Part shown: positions 42,424 through 50,036 of the stretch, one piece after another | How positions within the stretch are numbered: the stretch's first letter is position 1 | Layout: each line of letters starts with the position of its first letter | Virus record (IMG/VR): IMGVR_UViG_3300030202_003006 | Location: 1 to 62,781 of that record | DNA: 62,781 bases | Source of the DNA: a virus | Reading direction: 5' to 3' (one strand) | Notes under the pieces: generated by a model | What the model saw: only the letters and a program-made list of their open reading frames with translations | Database searches by the model: none | What the model was told of the DNA's origin: nothing | Program-made: the position numbers and the translations under genes

Positions 42424-42425
42424 AA

Positions 42426-43097
42426 TTAATTTATAACTTTTTCGTACCAGTTGATGATGGGTCTATCCCTCCAAGAATAACCAGTATCAAATAAACTTTT
42501 ATGTTTTACATCTTTATTCATACCAATCCAAAATTCCGCACCATGACGATACGTACCAAAATTAATAACAGAGGTGTAATTCTTGGCCTCCTCTACTGTA
42601 GGCATCTTTTTAACATGTTCACTAGTTACCCACCAGAAGTTACCGGAAAAGTGACCAGAAGGGTCATCCTGCCATTCTATACCACACGTATCGTACGTAT
42701 CTAACACTTTAAAAACGTTTTCCCATTCAGTAACACAAAAATGCATCATTAACTGTCTCCAACCAGGGTAATAATCGTTTTCATTTTTATTGTGGCTAAC
42801 ACCAGCATTACACAAATATAAAATATTATAATTAGAATTAGCTCTAGCAAATAATTCTAAATGTTCTAATGTAGGGTATTCAAACAAAGATAAATCTTTA
42901 CCTAAATCTACAATTTCAAAACTAGGGTGATTAAAGGGTAAATTTAAAGGGTTTTCCCCCATAACACACAGGTAAAGTTTTTCCAATTTATCAAGTAACC
43001 CAGACTCTAATAAAGTGGTTAACATTTCTTTATTAACTTCTTCATAATGTCCCATAGTCGCTATATGGAAAAAACAAACACTTTTTCTATTATTCAT
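42426..43097 (-). CDS. GT-A-like protein of unknown specificity
   Basis: 223 residues. KSVCFFHIATMGHYEEVNKE, LEKLYLCVMGENP, YNILYLCNAGVSHNKNENDY, then a distinctive SGHFSGNFWWVTSEHVKKMP and FWIGMNKDVK. The Y-L-C-N-A-G-V and G-N-F-W-W segments are familiar from uncharacterised putative glycosyltransferases of large phages and marine bacteria; no DxD is evident. It lies in the glycan operon between a methyltransferase and the HAD-nucleotidyltransferase fusion, with 2- and 3-base gaps. Confidence 0.5.
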   Translation of the reverse strand: MNNRKSVCFFHIATMGHYEEVNKEMLTTLLESGLLDKLEKLYLCVMGENPLNLPFNHPSFEIVDLGKDLSLFEYPTLEHLELFARANSNYNILYLCNAGVSHNKNENDYYPGWRQLMMHFCVTEWENVFKVLDTYDTCGIEWQDDPSGHFSGNFWWVTSEHVKKMPTVEEAKNYTSVINFGTYRHGAEFWIGMNKDVKHKSLFDTGYSWRDRPIINWYEKVIN

Positions 43098-43100
43098 AAT

Positions 43101-44456
43101 TTAGTTATTCTCCAAATAATATTTTAAATCTTCAGGAGTCCCTAACCCCCACATCTTTTCTATATTATATGTTTTTATTTTTTTACCATCCTTTATTGCT
43201 TCATTAAAAACTGGACACACATAAAATTCGTTATTAACTCTAACATCTTCATCTATCATTTGTTCTGCATATTTTACAAAATCAGAACCTTGTTTCCACC
43301 AGTAAAATCCTACTGTTGCAATATTTGATATTGGGTTTTTTTCTGCTACTTCAGTAACCAACCCCTCCTCATCTATTTTTGCAAATGACCATTTAGGGTG
43401 TGTAGCTTTAAATGATACGATACCTCCATCTACACCAGTCTCATTCATTTTATACATAAACTCATTTGAGTCCCACTCAACGAACTGGTCAGAGTTTGCG
43501 AAAAACAAAGGATTATCGTTATTTATATAATCTTTAGCTAATAACGCTGTACACGCGGCACCCTCAGTCATCCCATCAACTTCCACCACACTACACCCTG
43601 GAGTTATTAAGTTTAATAGTGTATCTAAGTTATATTTTTCACGATGTGATTTCTGTACCACATATATAAAATTAGCGTCTATATTAAGATTCTCAACTAC
43701 TACTTGAATCATAGGTTTATTCCTAACATCTATAAGAGGTTTTGGGAATGTGTACCCAGCTTTTTCGAATCTAGAACCCGCACCTGCCATAGGAATTAAT
43801 ACATTTAATTTTTCGTCTTTCCAAGGTGGAGTATTAGTTTTTTCTCCCATTTTTATATCTTTTATTTTTTTTATTATATTATCCAAAGTGACTTCTTTGG
43901 TGTTTTTAACTCTTAATATATGAGATTTACTTCTTGATGCAGCTAATAATCCGTACGGCGAATCCTCAACAATTAATGTTTCTTCTGGTAGACAACTCAT
44001 TTTTGAGATAGCTTTCCAGTACATTTCTGGATGTGGTTTTGAATTTTGCACATCTTCGTTTGAAATAACCAAATCCATATATTCCATAATACCTAATTTA
44101 GATAAAACTGTCAAACATGTTTTTCTTATGGAATTAGAACATACTGCTATTTTATATTTTTTTGATAGTTTTGACATTATATTTTGCAGTTTTTTACAAG
44201 ATTCTAATTCTTTTAGTTTTTTAAGAGTTATATTTTGTTTATGTATCCATATATCGTTATGTTTATTTTTAGGTAAACCCTTATTTTCCGATAGCATGTC
44301 TAGTTTTTGTCTGGTTTTTAAACCATCATAAGTACTTAAATGTTCACTCCAAGAAATGGAATATTTTTCACCCAGAGCTTCATTTAATGCCTCATAATGT
44401 AATTGTTTGGCTTCTACCAAAACACCATCCAAGTCAAATATAACTAATTTAATCAT
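43101..44456 (-). CDS. HAD phosphatase fused to sugar nucleotidyltransferase
   Basis: Residues 1 to about 200 are a HAD phosphatase: FDLDGVL (Asp8 nucleophile, Asp10), AVCSNSIRK, NSKPHPEMY (Lys140), LIVEDSPYG (Glu164, Asp165). Residues 217-451 are a nucleotidyltransferase: NVLIPMAGAGSRFEKAG (218-234), KPLIDV (Lys239), LFFANSDQFVEWD (metal site). Such fusions pair a sugar-phosphate phosphatase with an NTP-dependent activating enzyme and may make an NDP-sugar after dephosphorylating another position, as in heptose pathways. The exact substrate is unknown. One long gene with no sign of frameshift; neighbours are 3 and 1 bases away. Confidence 0.8.
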   Translation of the reverse strand: MIKLVIFDLDGVLVEAKQLHYEALNEALGEKYSISWSEHLSTYDGLKTRQKLDMLSENKGLPKNKHNDIWIHKQNITLKKLKELESCKKLQNIMSKLSKKYKIAVCSNSIRKTCLTVLSKLGIMEYMDLVISNEDVQNSKPHPEMYWKAISKMSCLPEETLIVEDSPYGLLAASRSKSHILRVKNTKEVTLDNIIKKIKDIKMGEKTNTPPWKDEKLNVLIPMAGAGSRFEKAGYTFPKPLIDVRNKPMIQVVVENLNIDANFIYVVQKSHREKYNLDTLLNLITPGCSVVEVDGMTEGAACTALLAKDYINNDNPLFFANSDQFVEWDSNEFMYKMNETGVDGGIVSFKATHPKWSFAKIDEEGLVTEVAEKNPISNIATVGFYWWKQGSDFVKYAEQMIDEDVRVNNEFYVCPVFNEAIKDGKKIKTYNIEKMWGLGTPEDLKYYLENN

Positions 44457-44457
44457 T

Positions 44458-45135
44458 TTAATTTAAATTATTAAGTAACTCCAAACTACTATCACTACAT
44501 TCAATAAAAACAGCTGGTTTATTAGGTTTAATAACCTTAACTGTAGACTTAGTATTAATAGAAAAGTTATATTTATTACTTATTCTACTTGACCATTCAC
44601 TATCTTCAGCTTGTCCCCAAACCAAAGATTCATTTAATGGTTCTTCTAACATAATATTTTTCTTAGCAACCCAGTAAGCTCCAGAAATATACATATATTT
44701 AGATAAATGAGTCATAGTATAGGGTAAAAGATATTCTCTATTAGGTAATCGATGTTGGAAAAGTCTAGGCATTAAGGTCCAGTCTCTAAATCTGGTACCA
44801 TCTATATTAATAATTTTTGTCATACAAACTTTAAAATCATCACCAAAAGAAAGGAATCCTTCGTACCATCCCTCGGTTAAAGATATATAATCATGTAAAA
44901 AAACTAAATTTTCATATTTTGCGTTAAGGGTTATTAAATTCTTTTTTTTTGTAATCCACATCGCTTTTACGGATTCGTCGAAAGGAATAATGGTCGTGTT
45001 AACCCTAGAAACTTTAGTAGCCCCAACTATAATAATTTCATAATTAGGTATATTTTGTACTTCTATAGAATCAATTATTTGATTTATATAATTATCATTA
45101 TCACCATTTGTTATAATTCCGAATGAAAAGTCCAT
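44458..45135 (-). CDS. GT2-like glycosyltransferase
   Basis: 225 residues. DFSFGIITNGDNDNYINQII, then YEIIIVGATKV, FLHDYISLTEGWYEGFL (acidic residue at the DxD position) and SGAYWVAKKNIMLEEPLNES, ending with GQAEDSEWSSRIS; the QAEDSEW segment matches the C-terminal (E/D)D motif of GT2 enzymes. Substrate unknown. One base after the HAD fusion gene and 2 bases before the GT10-like gene. Confidence 0.7.
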   Translation of the reverse strand: MDFSFGIITNGDNDNYINQIIDSIEVQNIPNYEIIIVGATKVSRVNTTIIPFDESVKAMWITKKKNLITLNAKYENLVFLHDYISLTEGWYEGFLSFGDDFKVCMTKIINIDGTRFRDWTLMPRLFQHRLPNREYLLPYTMTHLSKYMYISGAYWVAKKNIMLEEPLNESLVWGQAEDSEWSSRISNKYNFSINTKSTVKVIKPNKPAVFIECSDSSLELLNNLN

Positions 45136-45137
45136 AG

Positions 45138-45959
45138 TTAAAAGATATCATTGTAGTTGTTATAAATCCAGTCTTCAGCTAATTTAAATTGTGTACACTT
45201 ATCTAAATTATTCCTCACACTTGAAATACGATTTACATATTCTGACTCATTTAATCTAGTTAAAATACCATTAAGTTCTTCCACAGAATTAAAATGAATT
45301 ATACCTTTAGAGTCAAAAAAATCGTTTACCTTGGGGGTCCCCCAATATATTGGTATTGTACCCGTCGCAAAACAATCTATAATTTTTTCAGTAAAATAAT
45401 CATCATATTTTATATTTTCTATAATAATTGAAAACATGTAGGGGGATAGCCCATCAGCTTTATAAGGTAGATTGTTTATTCCCCTACCAAAAATATCCAT
45501 GTGGTCTCCAAATTCCTTAATAACTTCATGTCTTAATTTATGTCCTACAGTCTGGTTTTTATTTGATGCAATTATAGATAATAATTTTGTTTTATCATAA
45601 ACTTTAATATCTTCGTCTTTTACCCAACAACCACTATGTGGGTACCATTTAAATTTATCAGGGTCACTTTTAATTAGTTCCTGAGAGTAGGTAAAAACTA
45701 AATCGAATTTGTCTTTTAGATTAACGACTTGATTATATCCATTAGGGTTTACTGATGGTGGTTCTATTAACCACCCTATATTTTTTTTATATTTATAACC
45801 GTTATTTACCACTTGTCCTATAACGTAATCGGTATAAAAACATACATCAGTATCAAACTCATTACGAGTCCAATAAAAATTAGACGGCTTCCTCTCATGA
45901 CATGAAGACTCACCGTGAGCAAAACATATATCTTTTATTAGTACAGGTTTACTCATCAA
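45138..45959 (-). CDS. GT10-type (alpha-1,3/4) fucosyltransferase
   Basis: The C-terminal half carries the GT10 donor-site signature: YMFSIIIENIKYDDYFTEKI (174-193), with the Glu-Asn, then Asp-Asp-Tyr-x-Thr-Glu-Lys, followed by IDCFATGTIPIYWGTPKVND. In this family the residues bind GDP-fucose. The N-terminal half is a GT-B acceptor domain (WLIEPPSVNPNG, FTYSQELIKSDPDK, WYPHSGCWV). 273 residues, compact as in bacterial GT10. It fits the presence of gmd and fcl: the phage makes GDP-fucose and has an enzyme to use it. The acceptor is unknown. Confidence 0.82.
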   Translation of the reverse strand: MMSKPVLIKDICFAHGESSCHERKPSNFYWTRNEFDTDVCFYTDYVIGQVVNNGYKYKKNIGWLIEPPSVNPNGYNQVVNLKDKFDLVFTYSQELIKSDPDKFKWYPHSGCWVKDEDIKVYDKTKLLSIIASNKNQTVGHKLRHEVIKEFGDHMDIFGRGINNLPYKADGLSPYMFSIIIENIKYDDYFTEKIIDCFATGTIPIYWGTPKVNDFFDSKGIIHFNSVEELNGILTRLNESEYVNRISSVRNNLDKCTQFKLAEDWIYNNYNDIF

Positions 45960-46758
45960 ATATATATTTTATTTCTTTATGTGGTCCATCAATACCCTTA
46001 AAATTCATGGACTCTAACTTTATATTTATATCATCTAGATACTTGTCATTTAATTCTTTTTCTGAAAAGTAAAAAGTAATTCCTTTTCTGTTTGGGTGTG
46101 TATTGTTAACTATATTAGCTGGAACACCAACTAGATGAGATTCTGGTAAAAAATAAACGTTATTAGGTATATCACCTAAATAAAATTGTAATCTAGTTTC
46201 TAAAACATTTGGGTTTGTAAAATTACCTAAATTAGAAATTATATTTTTTATAAAACTAGTTTTAAATATATGGCCATCTACAGATAGGGGGTAACCAAAA
46301 TCACCTTTTTCATTTCTAAAATTAATTCTTATAAAATTTTCACTTTTTTTATAAGAATTTAAAGAATAATGTAAATTTGCTGGGTGAGAATAGGTGCAGT
46401 TTAAACCTAACCTTAAAGAAAAACAACAAACATCTTCCTTTATAACACCCAAAACCAAGTCCTTAGATATACCTATTTTTTTAAATAATACGTTATCATC
46501 AACCATAAAAGTTGTATATTCTATATCATCATCTATAGATTCTAAGGTATTAAGTGAAAAGTTATCCTCTAGAATAAAATTAACATATTTAAATACATTT
46601 ATTAATTTTTGATATCCCTTACCGTACTCTTCATCTGTGTGGGTATAAATAACTTTTATATCGTCAAATAGCAAATTAGAATTTTTTTCTAAAGATTCTA
46701 GGAGTAAGTGTAACTGCGAAGCTCTATTTTTAGAAAATATAATTAATTGGTTTCTCAT
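45949..46758 (-). CDS. GT-A-like protein
   Basis: 269 residues. NQLIIFSKNRASQLHLLLES at the start is a GT2-like opening, followed by IKVIYTHTDEEYGKGYQKLI and YTTFMVDDNVLFKKI, where VDDN fits the DxD position. The later part is less typical (GDFGYPLSVDGHIFKTSFIK). It probably transfers a sugar; a family cannot be stated. Overlaps of 11 bases with the GT10 gene and 4 with the GT25-like gene show translational coupling. Confidence 0.6.
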   Translation of the reverse strand: MRNQLIIFSKNRASQLHLLLESLEKNSNLLFDDIKVIYTHTDEEYGKGYQKLINVFKYVNFILEDNFSLNTLESIDDDIEYTTFMVDDNVLFKKIGISKDLVLGVIKEDVCCFSLRLGLNCTYSHPANLHYSLNSYKKSENFIRINFRNEKGDFGYPLSVDGHIFKTSFIKNIISNLGNFTNPNVLETRLQFYLGDIPNNVYFLPESHLVGVPANIVNNTHPNRKGITFYFSEKELNDKYLDDINIKLESMNFKGIDGPHKEIKYIFDE

Positions 46759-47369
46759 CGTAAATACCCATCATAGTTAACCACTCTATTTTGGATATCA
46801 GAAAATCCTTCTCTTTGAAAAGCTATGGATGGATTAGTACAATAGACGTTAAAACTTTGTTGTACTAATGTGTAATAGTTATCCACTTGTTTTTTTCTTT
46901 TAGATAAAATATTTTCTATAACATCATATACTGTAGATTTTATAGCGACACAATGTATAGCAACTGTATAGTGTAATTTTAAAGTAGTTTCGTTTATTTG
47001 TTGTGGTGGATGACTGTACTTGTGGTTGCCCCCAAAATAAATCATATCCCAATCATCAGGAATGTTAGACATATATTTATCTAAGTTCCTGAGTTCTTCA
47101 CTAAATACAACATCATCCTCTAACATAAGAAAATTAGGTAGGTTATCTTTATTAGCTTGCTTAACCAAATTTAGATTACTTTCTAAAACACCTAATTCAC
47201 CAGGTAGTAGGGGGTGAAATTTTGGTCTTGTCTTACCATCTACAGCAGAAAATCTAGTTACATTTTCTATACCGAAAGACTCAAATTCTTTTTGGGCTTC
47301 TTTCCACCTATCCTCACGTTGGTCTAGGTTTATACAAAATATGTTGTCAAAGTATTTATTAAAACTCAT
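46755..47369 (-). CDS. GT25-family glycosyltransferase
   Basis: IFCINLDQREDRWKEAQKEF (9-28) is the classic GT25 start, then FSAVDGKTRPKFHPLLPGEL with GELGVLESNLNLVKQA, and NFLMLEDDVVFSEELR (LEDD as the metal motif). This is the LPS-type glycosyltransferase family (beta-galactosyl/glucosyl, LgtB-like). 204 residues is typical. Neighbours overlap on both sides by 4 bases. Substrate unknown. Confidence 0.88.
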   Translation of the reverse strand: MSFNKYFDNIFCINLDQREDRWKEAQKEFESFGIENVTRFSAVDGKTRPKFHPLLPGELGVLESNLNLVKQANKDNLPNFLMLEDDVVFSEELRNLDKYMSNIPDDWDMIYFGGNHKYSHPPQQINETTLKLHYTVAIHCVAIKSTVYDVIENILSKRKKQVDNYYTLVQQSFNVYCTNPSIAFQREGFSDIQNRVVNYDGYLR

Positions 47370-49012
47370 AATATATCTTCATAACTTTTTAAAATATTAT
47401 TAATAGCATTTTTCGAATGAAATTTTTCTACATCATCAGGTACTTTATTAAAAGTTTTACCTAGTATATTCCCTGTTTCATCTACATCGTATATCCACCC
47501 AGGACGATTAGATAACCAACCTTCAATAGTAGTCCTACCCAATAATATACCAGCTGTTTCATCACATTCTTTAATGTATTTTTCCACATTCCAAGTAGGT
47601 TCAAAATATTTCACATGTGGTTCTAGCAAATTATCTAAATAGTCAGCTCTTTTTTTACCTACAATCCACAACTCTTTATTTTCCTCTTTTGTTGTTTTTA
47701 TCAAATCTTCTATTGTTAATTTTCTTAGGTAGTCTATCGTACCAACAAATAAAACTCTCTTCTTTTTAGGGAGTGGGTAATGTTTAAATCTAGTCTCATC
47801 GAAAGAGTTATAAATTACTGTAGTTTTTGTTGGGTCAATATCAAAACTGGTCTCTATAAAATTCTTTATTTCTGGCCTAATACAAATATATTTTTTTATT
47901 TTATCATCTTTAACAGGGTGTTCTAATTCTATAACTTCTGAATGTATAGTACAAATTATATTTTTAACGTTAAGCATATTCCCATAGATATTTAATAACG
48001 CTTTAGTTACCGGTGTGTGATTTAAATGTATCACATCAAATTTCGGGTCAGAAACCGGATATAATTTACCTTTTTCTGTTTTAATTGGTCCTTGAGGGGT
48101 TTGTACTTGTTTTTCTCCATCACCTAGCAGAAATCCTGGTGGATTATTTAAGTCCCATAAAGTAACACCAAAAGTTTTTACTCTTTTAGCAATATCACCC
48201 CCTATATTAGAACAAATATGTACATCATGTCCAGCTTTAGATAATCCTCTAGCTAATTCATAAACATATAATTCAGACCCAGTATAATCATTAAAATTTA
48301 AACAAGCTATTAGTATTTTTAATTTCTCATTTTTAAATAATGTTCTTTTTACTTTTATAGGTAAAGATTCCCCATATTTCTCTACAAATAATTTTCTTGC
48401 CTTTTCCCATTCATCATTGGTGGCACCTATAGATAGATGGGTTATTCGTATATTCGAATGAACTCCAATCTTAACCCCATCCAAGTAGTTAGGGAAACAT
48501 AACCCAACATCATAGAAGTGAAAATTAGTGAAAGACTCATCAAATGAATGTTTAAGATTTTTTCTATTTACAGAAAAGAATACACCATCAACCAATATAA
48601 CATCCTGTAGTCTATTCCCACTATCTTTAGAGTATGTACTTAACCATCTTTTTCCTTCATGTTCGTGGTATACAGCTCCATGCATTTTAGAAAAATCTTC
48701 CCACCACCTACCAGAATCTGGCATAAATCTAGTTCCCGCAACACCCATTATCCCATAGTCAGGATTTTTCTTGTGATGATTAAGAACTTTTCTCCCCCAG
48801 TTACGAGTGTCAAATTTTATATCATCATGACAAAAAACAATCAAATCATTTGTAGCGTCTTTTAAAGCCATGTTATAAACTTCACTTAAAGAATATTTTC
48901 CTGGATTTTCATAAGGTAATATTTCTATTTTATGTACACCAGAAGTAGCTTTAACTAATTCTATAAAATCTTGGTTTACTTTTTTACTACTGAATACAAC
49001 AGTTAATGACAT
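47366..49012 (-). CDS. Two-domain glycosyltransferase, GT2-like plus GT4-like
   Basis: Residues 1 to about 220 form a GT-A domain: MSLTVVFSSKKVNQDFIELV, NDLIVFCHDDIKFDTRNWG (HDD at the metal site), GVAGTRFMPDSGRWWEDFSK, VDGVFFSVNRK. Residues about 229-548 form a GT-B domain: KILIACLNFNDYTGSELYVY, ELARGLSKAGHDVHICSNIG, ICTIHSEV, TVIYNSFDETRF, KRVLFVGTIDYLRK, and the donor-site AGILLGRTTIEGWLSNRPGW. The fusion would add two successive sugars. Long for the operon (548 aa) with no sign of frameshift between domains. It follows dut by 5 bases. Confidence 0.85.
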   Translation of the reverse strand: MSLTVVFSSKKVNQDFIELVKATSGVHKIEILPYENPGKYSLSEVYNMALKDATNDLIVFCHDDIKFDTRNWGRKVLNHHKKNPDYGIMGVAGTRFMPDSGRWWEDFSKMHGAVYHEHEGKRWLSTYSKDSGNRLQDVILVDGVFFSVNRKNLKHSFDESFTNFHFYDVGLCFPNYLDGVKIGVHSNIRITHLSIGATNDEWEKARKLFVEKYGESLPIKVKRTLFKNEKLKILIACLNFNDYTGSELYVYELARGLSKAGHDVHICSNIGGDIAKRVKTFGVTLWDLNNPPGFLLGDGEKQVQTPQGPIKTEKGKLYPVSDPKFDVIHLNHTPVTKALLNIYGNMLNVKNIICTIHSEVIELEHPVKDDKIKKYICIRPEIKNFIETSFDIDPTKTTVIYNSFDETRFKHYPLPKKKRVLFVGTIDYLRKLTIEDLIKTTKEENKELWIVGKKRADYLDNLLEPHVKYFEPTWNVEKYIKECDETAGILLGRTTIEGWLSNRPGWIYDVDETGNILGKTFNKVPDDVEKFHSKNAINNILKSYEDIL

Positions 49013-49017
49013 ATCTT

Positions 49018-49623
49018 TTATTTTATACCAGTAGAACCAAAGCCACCGTCCCCTCTACTTGTTGTGTTTATATTTTTATTTTCTGTTAGTTTACACCACC
49101 TTCCAGATATTACCGGTGAAACCACCGCTTGAGCTATTCTATCCCCATTAGATACTTTAAAATCTGACTCACCTAGATTAATGAGGATAACTTTTATCTC
49201 ACCCGTATACCCCCTATCTACTGTGCCAGGTGTATTCAATACCGTAATTCCAAACTTAGCAGCCAAACCACTTCTTGGTCTTACTTGTATTTCATAACTT
49301 TCAGGTAACTCAAAATGCAACCCTGTTGGTATTAAACTTACTTTACCTGGATTAATAATTATCGGTGTATCTAAATAGGCTCTTAAGTCCATACCACTAT
49401 CGTCCAAATATTTGTGTGATGGGTTTGGGTTGGTTGAGTGGTTTACAAACCCCACCCTAACCTTAACCTCTTCCATTGCTGATTGTACGGTACTTTCTTC
49501 TAACTCTTTTAACATATCCGTATCTATCCCAACTTGTTTTAGGATAGGGTCTTCACCACCATCTCCATCATTAGACAAAGACTTAATCTTTTCCCAAGTA
49601 TTATTTAAGTTATCGTTGTTCAT
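49018..49623 (-). CDS. dut: Deoxyuridine triphosphatase (dUTPase)
   Basis: Hydrolyses dUTP to dUMP and pyrophosphate, preventing uracil in phage DNA and supplying dTMP synthesis. All five trimeric-dUTPase motifs are visible: DDSGMDLRAYL, RPRSGLAAKFGI, NTPGTVDRGYTGEI, NGDRIAQAVV, and the C-terminal RGDGGFGSTG. The 201-residue length includes an N-terminal acidic extension of about 50 residues not needed for activity. The start overlaps the upstream gene by 14 bases. The only clear nucleotide-metabolism enzyme inside the glycan operon. Confidence 0.96.
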   Translation of the reverse strand: MNNDNLNNTWEKIKSLSNDGDGGEDPILKQVGIDTDMLKELEESTVQSAMEEVKVRVGFVNHSTNPNPSHKYLDDSGMDLRAYLDTPIIINPGKVSLIPTGLHFELPESYEIQVRPRSGLAAKFGITVLNTPGTVDRGYTGEIKVILINLGESDFKVSNGDRIAQAVVSPVISGRWCKLTENKNINTTSRGDGGFGSTGIK

Positions 49624-49846
49624 AATATTTTGGTGTTAGTTGTGGGTGTAGAAAGTCTTCAAAAGGAGCTTTAACGATTGATACAACTTCTGAGTCTCTA
49701 GTATCTTCGGCTAAATAAGCCGCTAATCTTTTATTAACCTCGAAAACAGATTCTGCTTCTACTACATATTTAAATTTTTTAACTTTTGCATTACCTTCGT
49801 TATCCATAACTCCGGTTTCGAATGCGACGATTGCTTGATAGTACAT
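49610..49846 (-). CDS. DUF4494-like small protein
   Basis: 78 residues beginning MYYQAIVAFETGVMDNEGNA, then KKFKYVVEAESVFEVNKRLA; this beta-strand plus helix layout resembles Bacteroidota DUF4494 proteins, which have no known function. I set the start at the ATG at 49846: an upstream in-frame ATG (49915) would run through the newly noted CDGSH gene, whose stop is only 4 bases before 49846. Expression is with the dut operon. The family similarity is from memory and should be treated as likely rather than certain. Confidence 0.65.
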   Translation of the reverse strand: MYYQAIVAFETGVMDNEGNAKVKKFKYVVEAESVFEVNKRLAAYLAEDTRDSEVVSIVKAPFEDFLHPQLTPKYYEQR

Positions 49847-49850
49847 ATTT

Positions 49851-50030
49851 TTATCCTTTAAAATTATTTGATTTATGCGCTCCGTCACAATATGGTTGAT
49901 TTTTTGTTTGACCACATCTACATAACGCGTATTGTTCTTTTATTTCTATTTTTTTACCGTTTTTAGTAACGTTTGTTTTTCCTTTGACCAGTATTGGTCC
50001 ATTTTCTACTATATTAATTTCTACCGACAT
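49851..50030 (-). CDS. CDGSH iron-sulfur domain protein (59 aa)
   Basis: A short gene read by hand. The protein starts MSVEINIVENGPILVKGK and contains CRCGQTKNQPYCDGAHKS, residues 37-54: Cys37-x-Cys39, then P-x-Cys48-Asp-Gly-Ala-His52. This is the complete CDGSH pattern (CxC, Cys, His) that binds a redox-active 2Fe-2S cluster. It sits 6 bases after the stop-side end of the GT4-like gene and 4 bases before the DUF4494-like gene, with no other room for a gene, which supports it being real. CDGSH proteins act in redox or iron-sulfur transfer; a phage role is not established. Confidence 0.85.
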   Translation of the reverse strand: MSVEINIVENGPILVKGKTNVTKNGKKIEIKEQYALCRCGQTKNQPYCDGAHKSNNFKG

Positions 50031-50036
50031 AATTTT

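Noticed and set aside
49847-49915. Upstream start of the DUF4494-like gene at 49915
   Set aside because: It would overlap the CDGSH gene, and the added residues show no similarity to the family start MYYQ.
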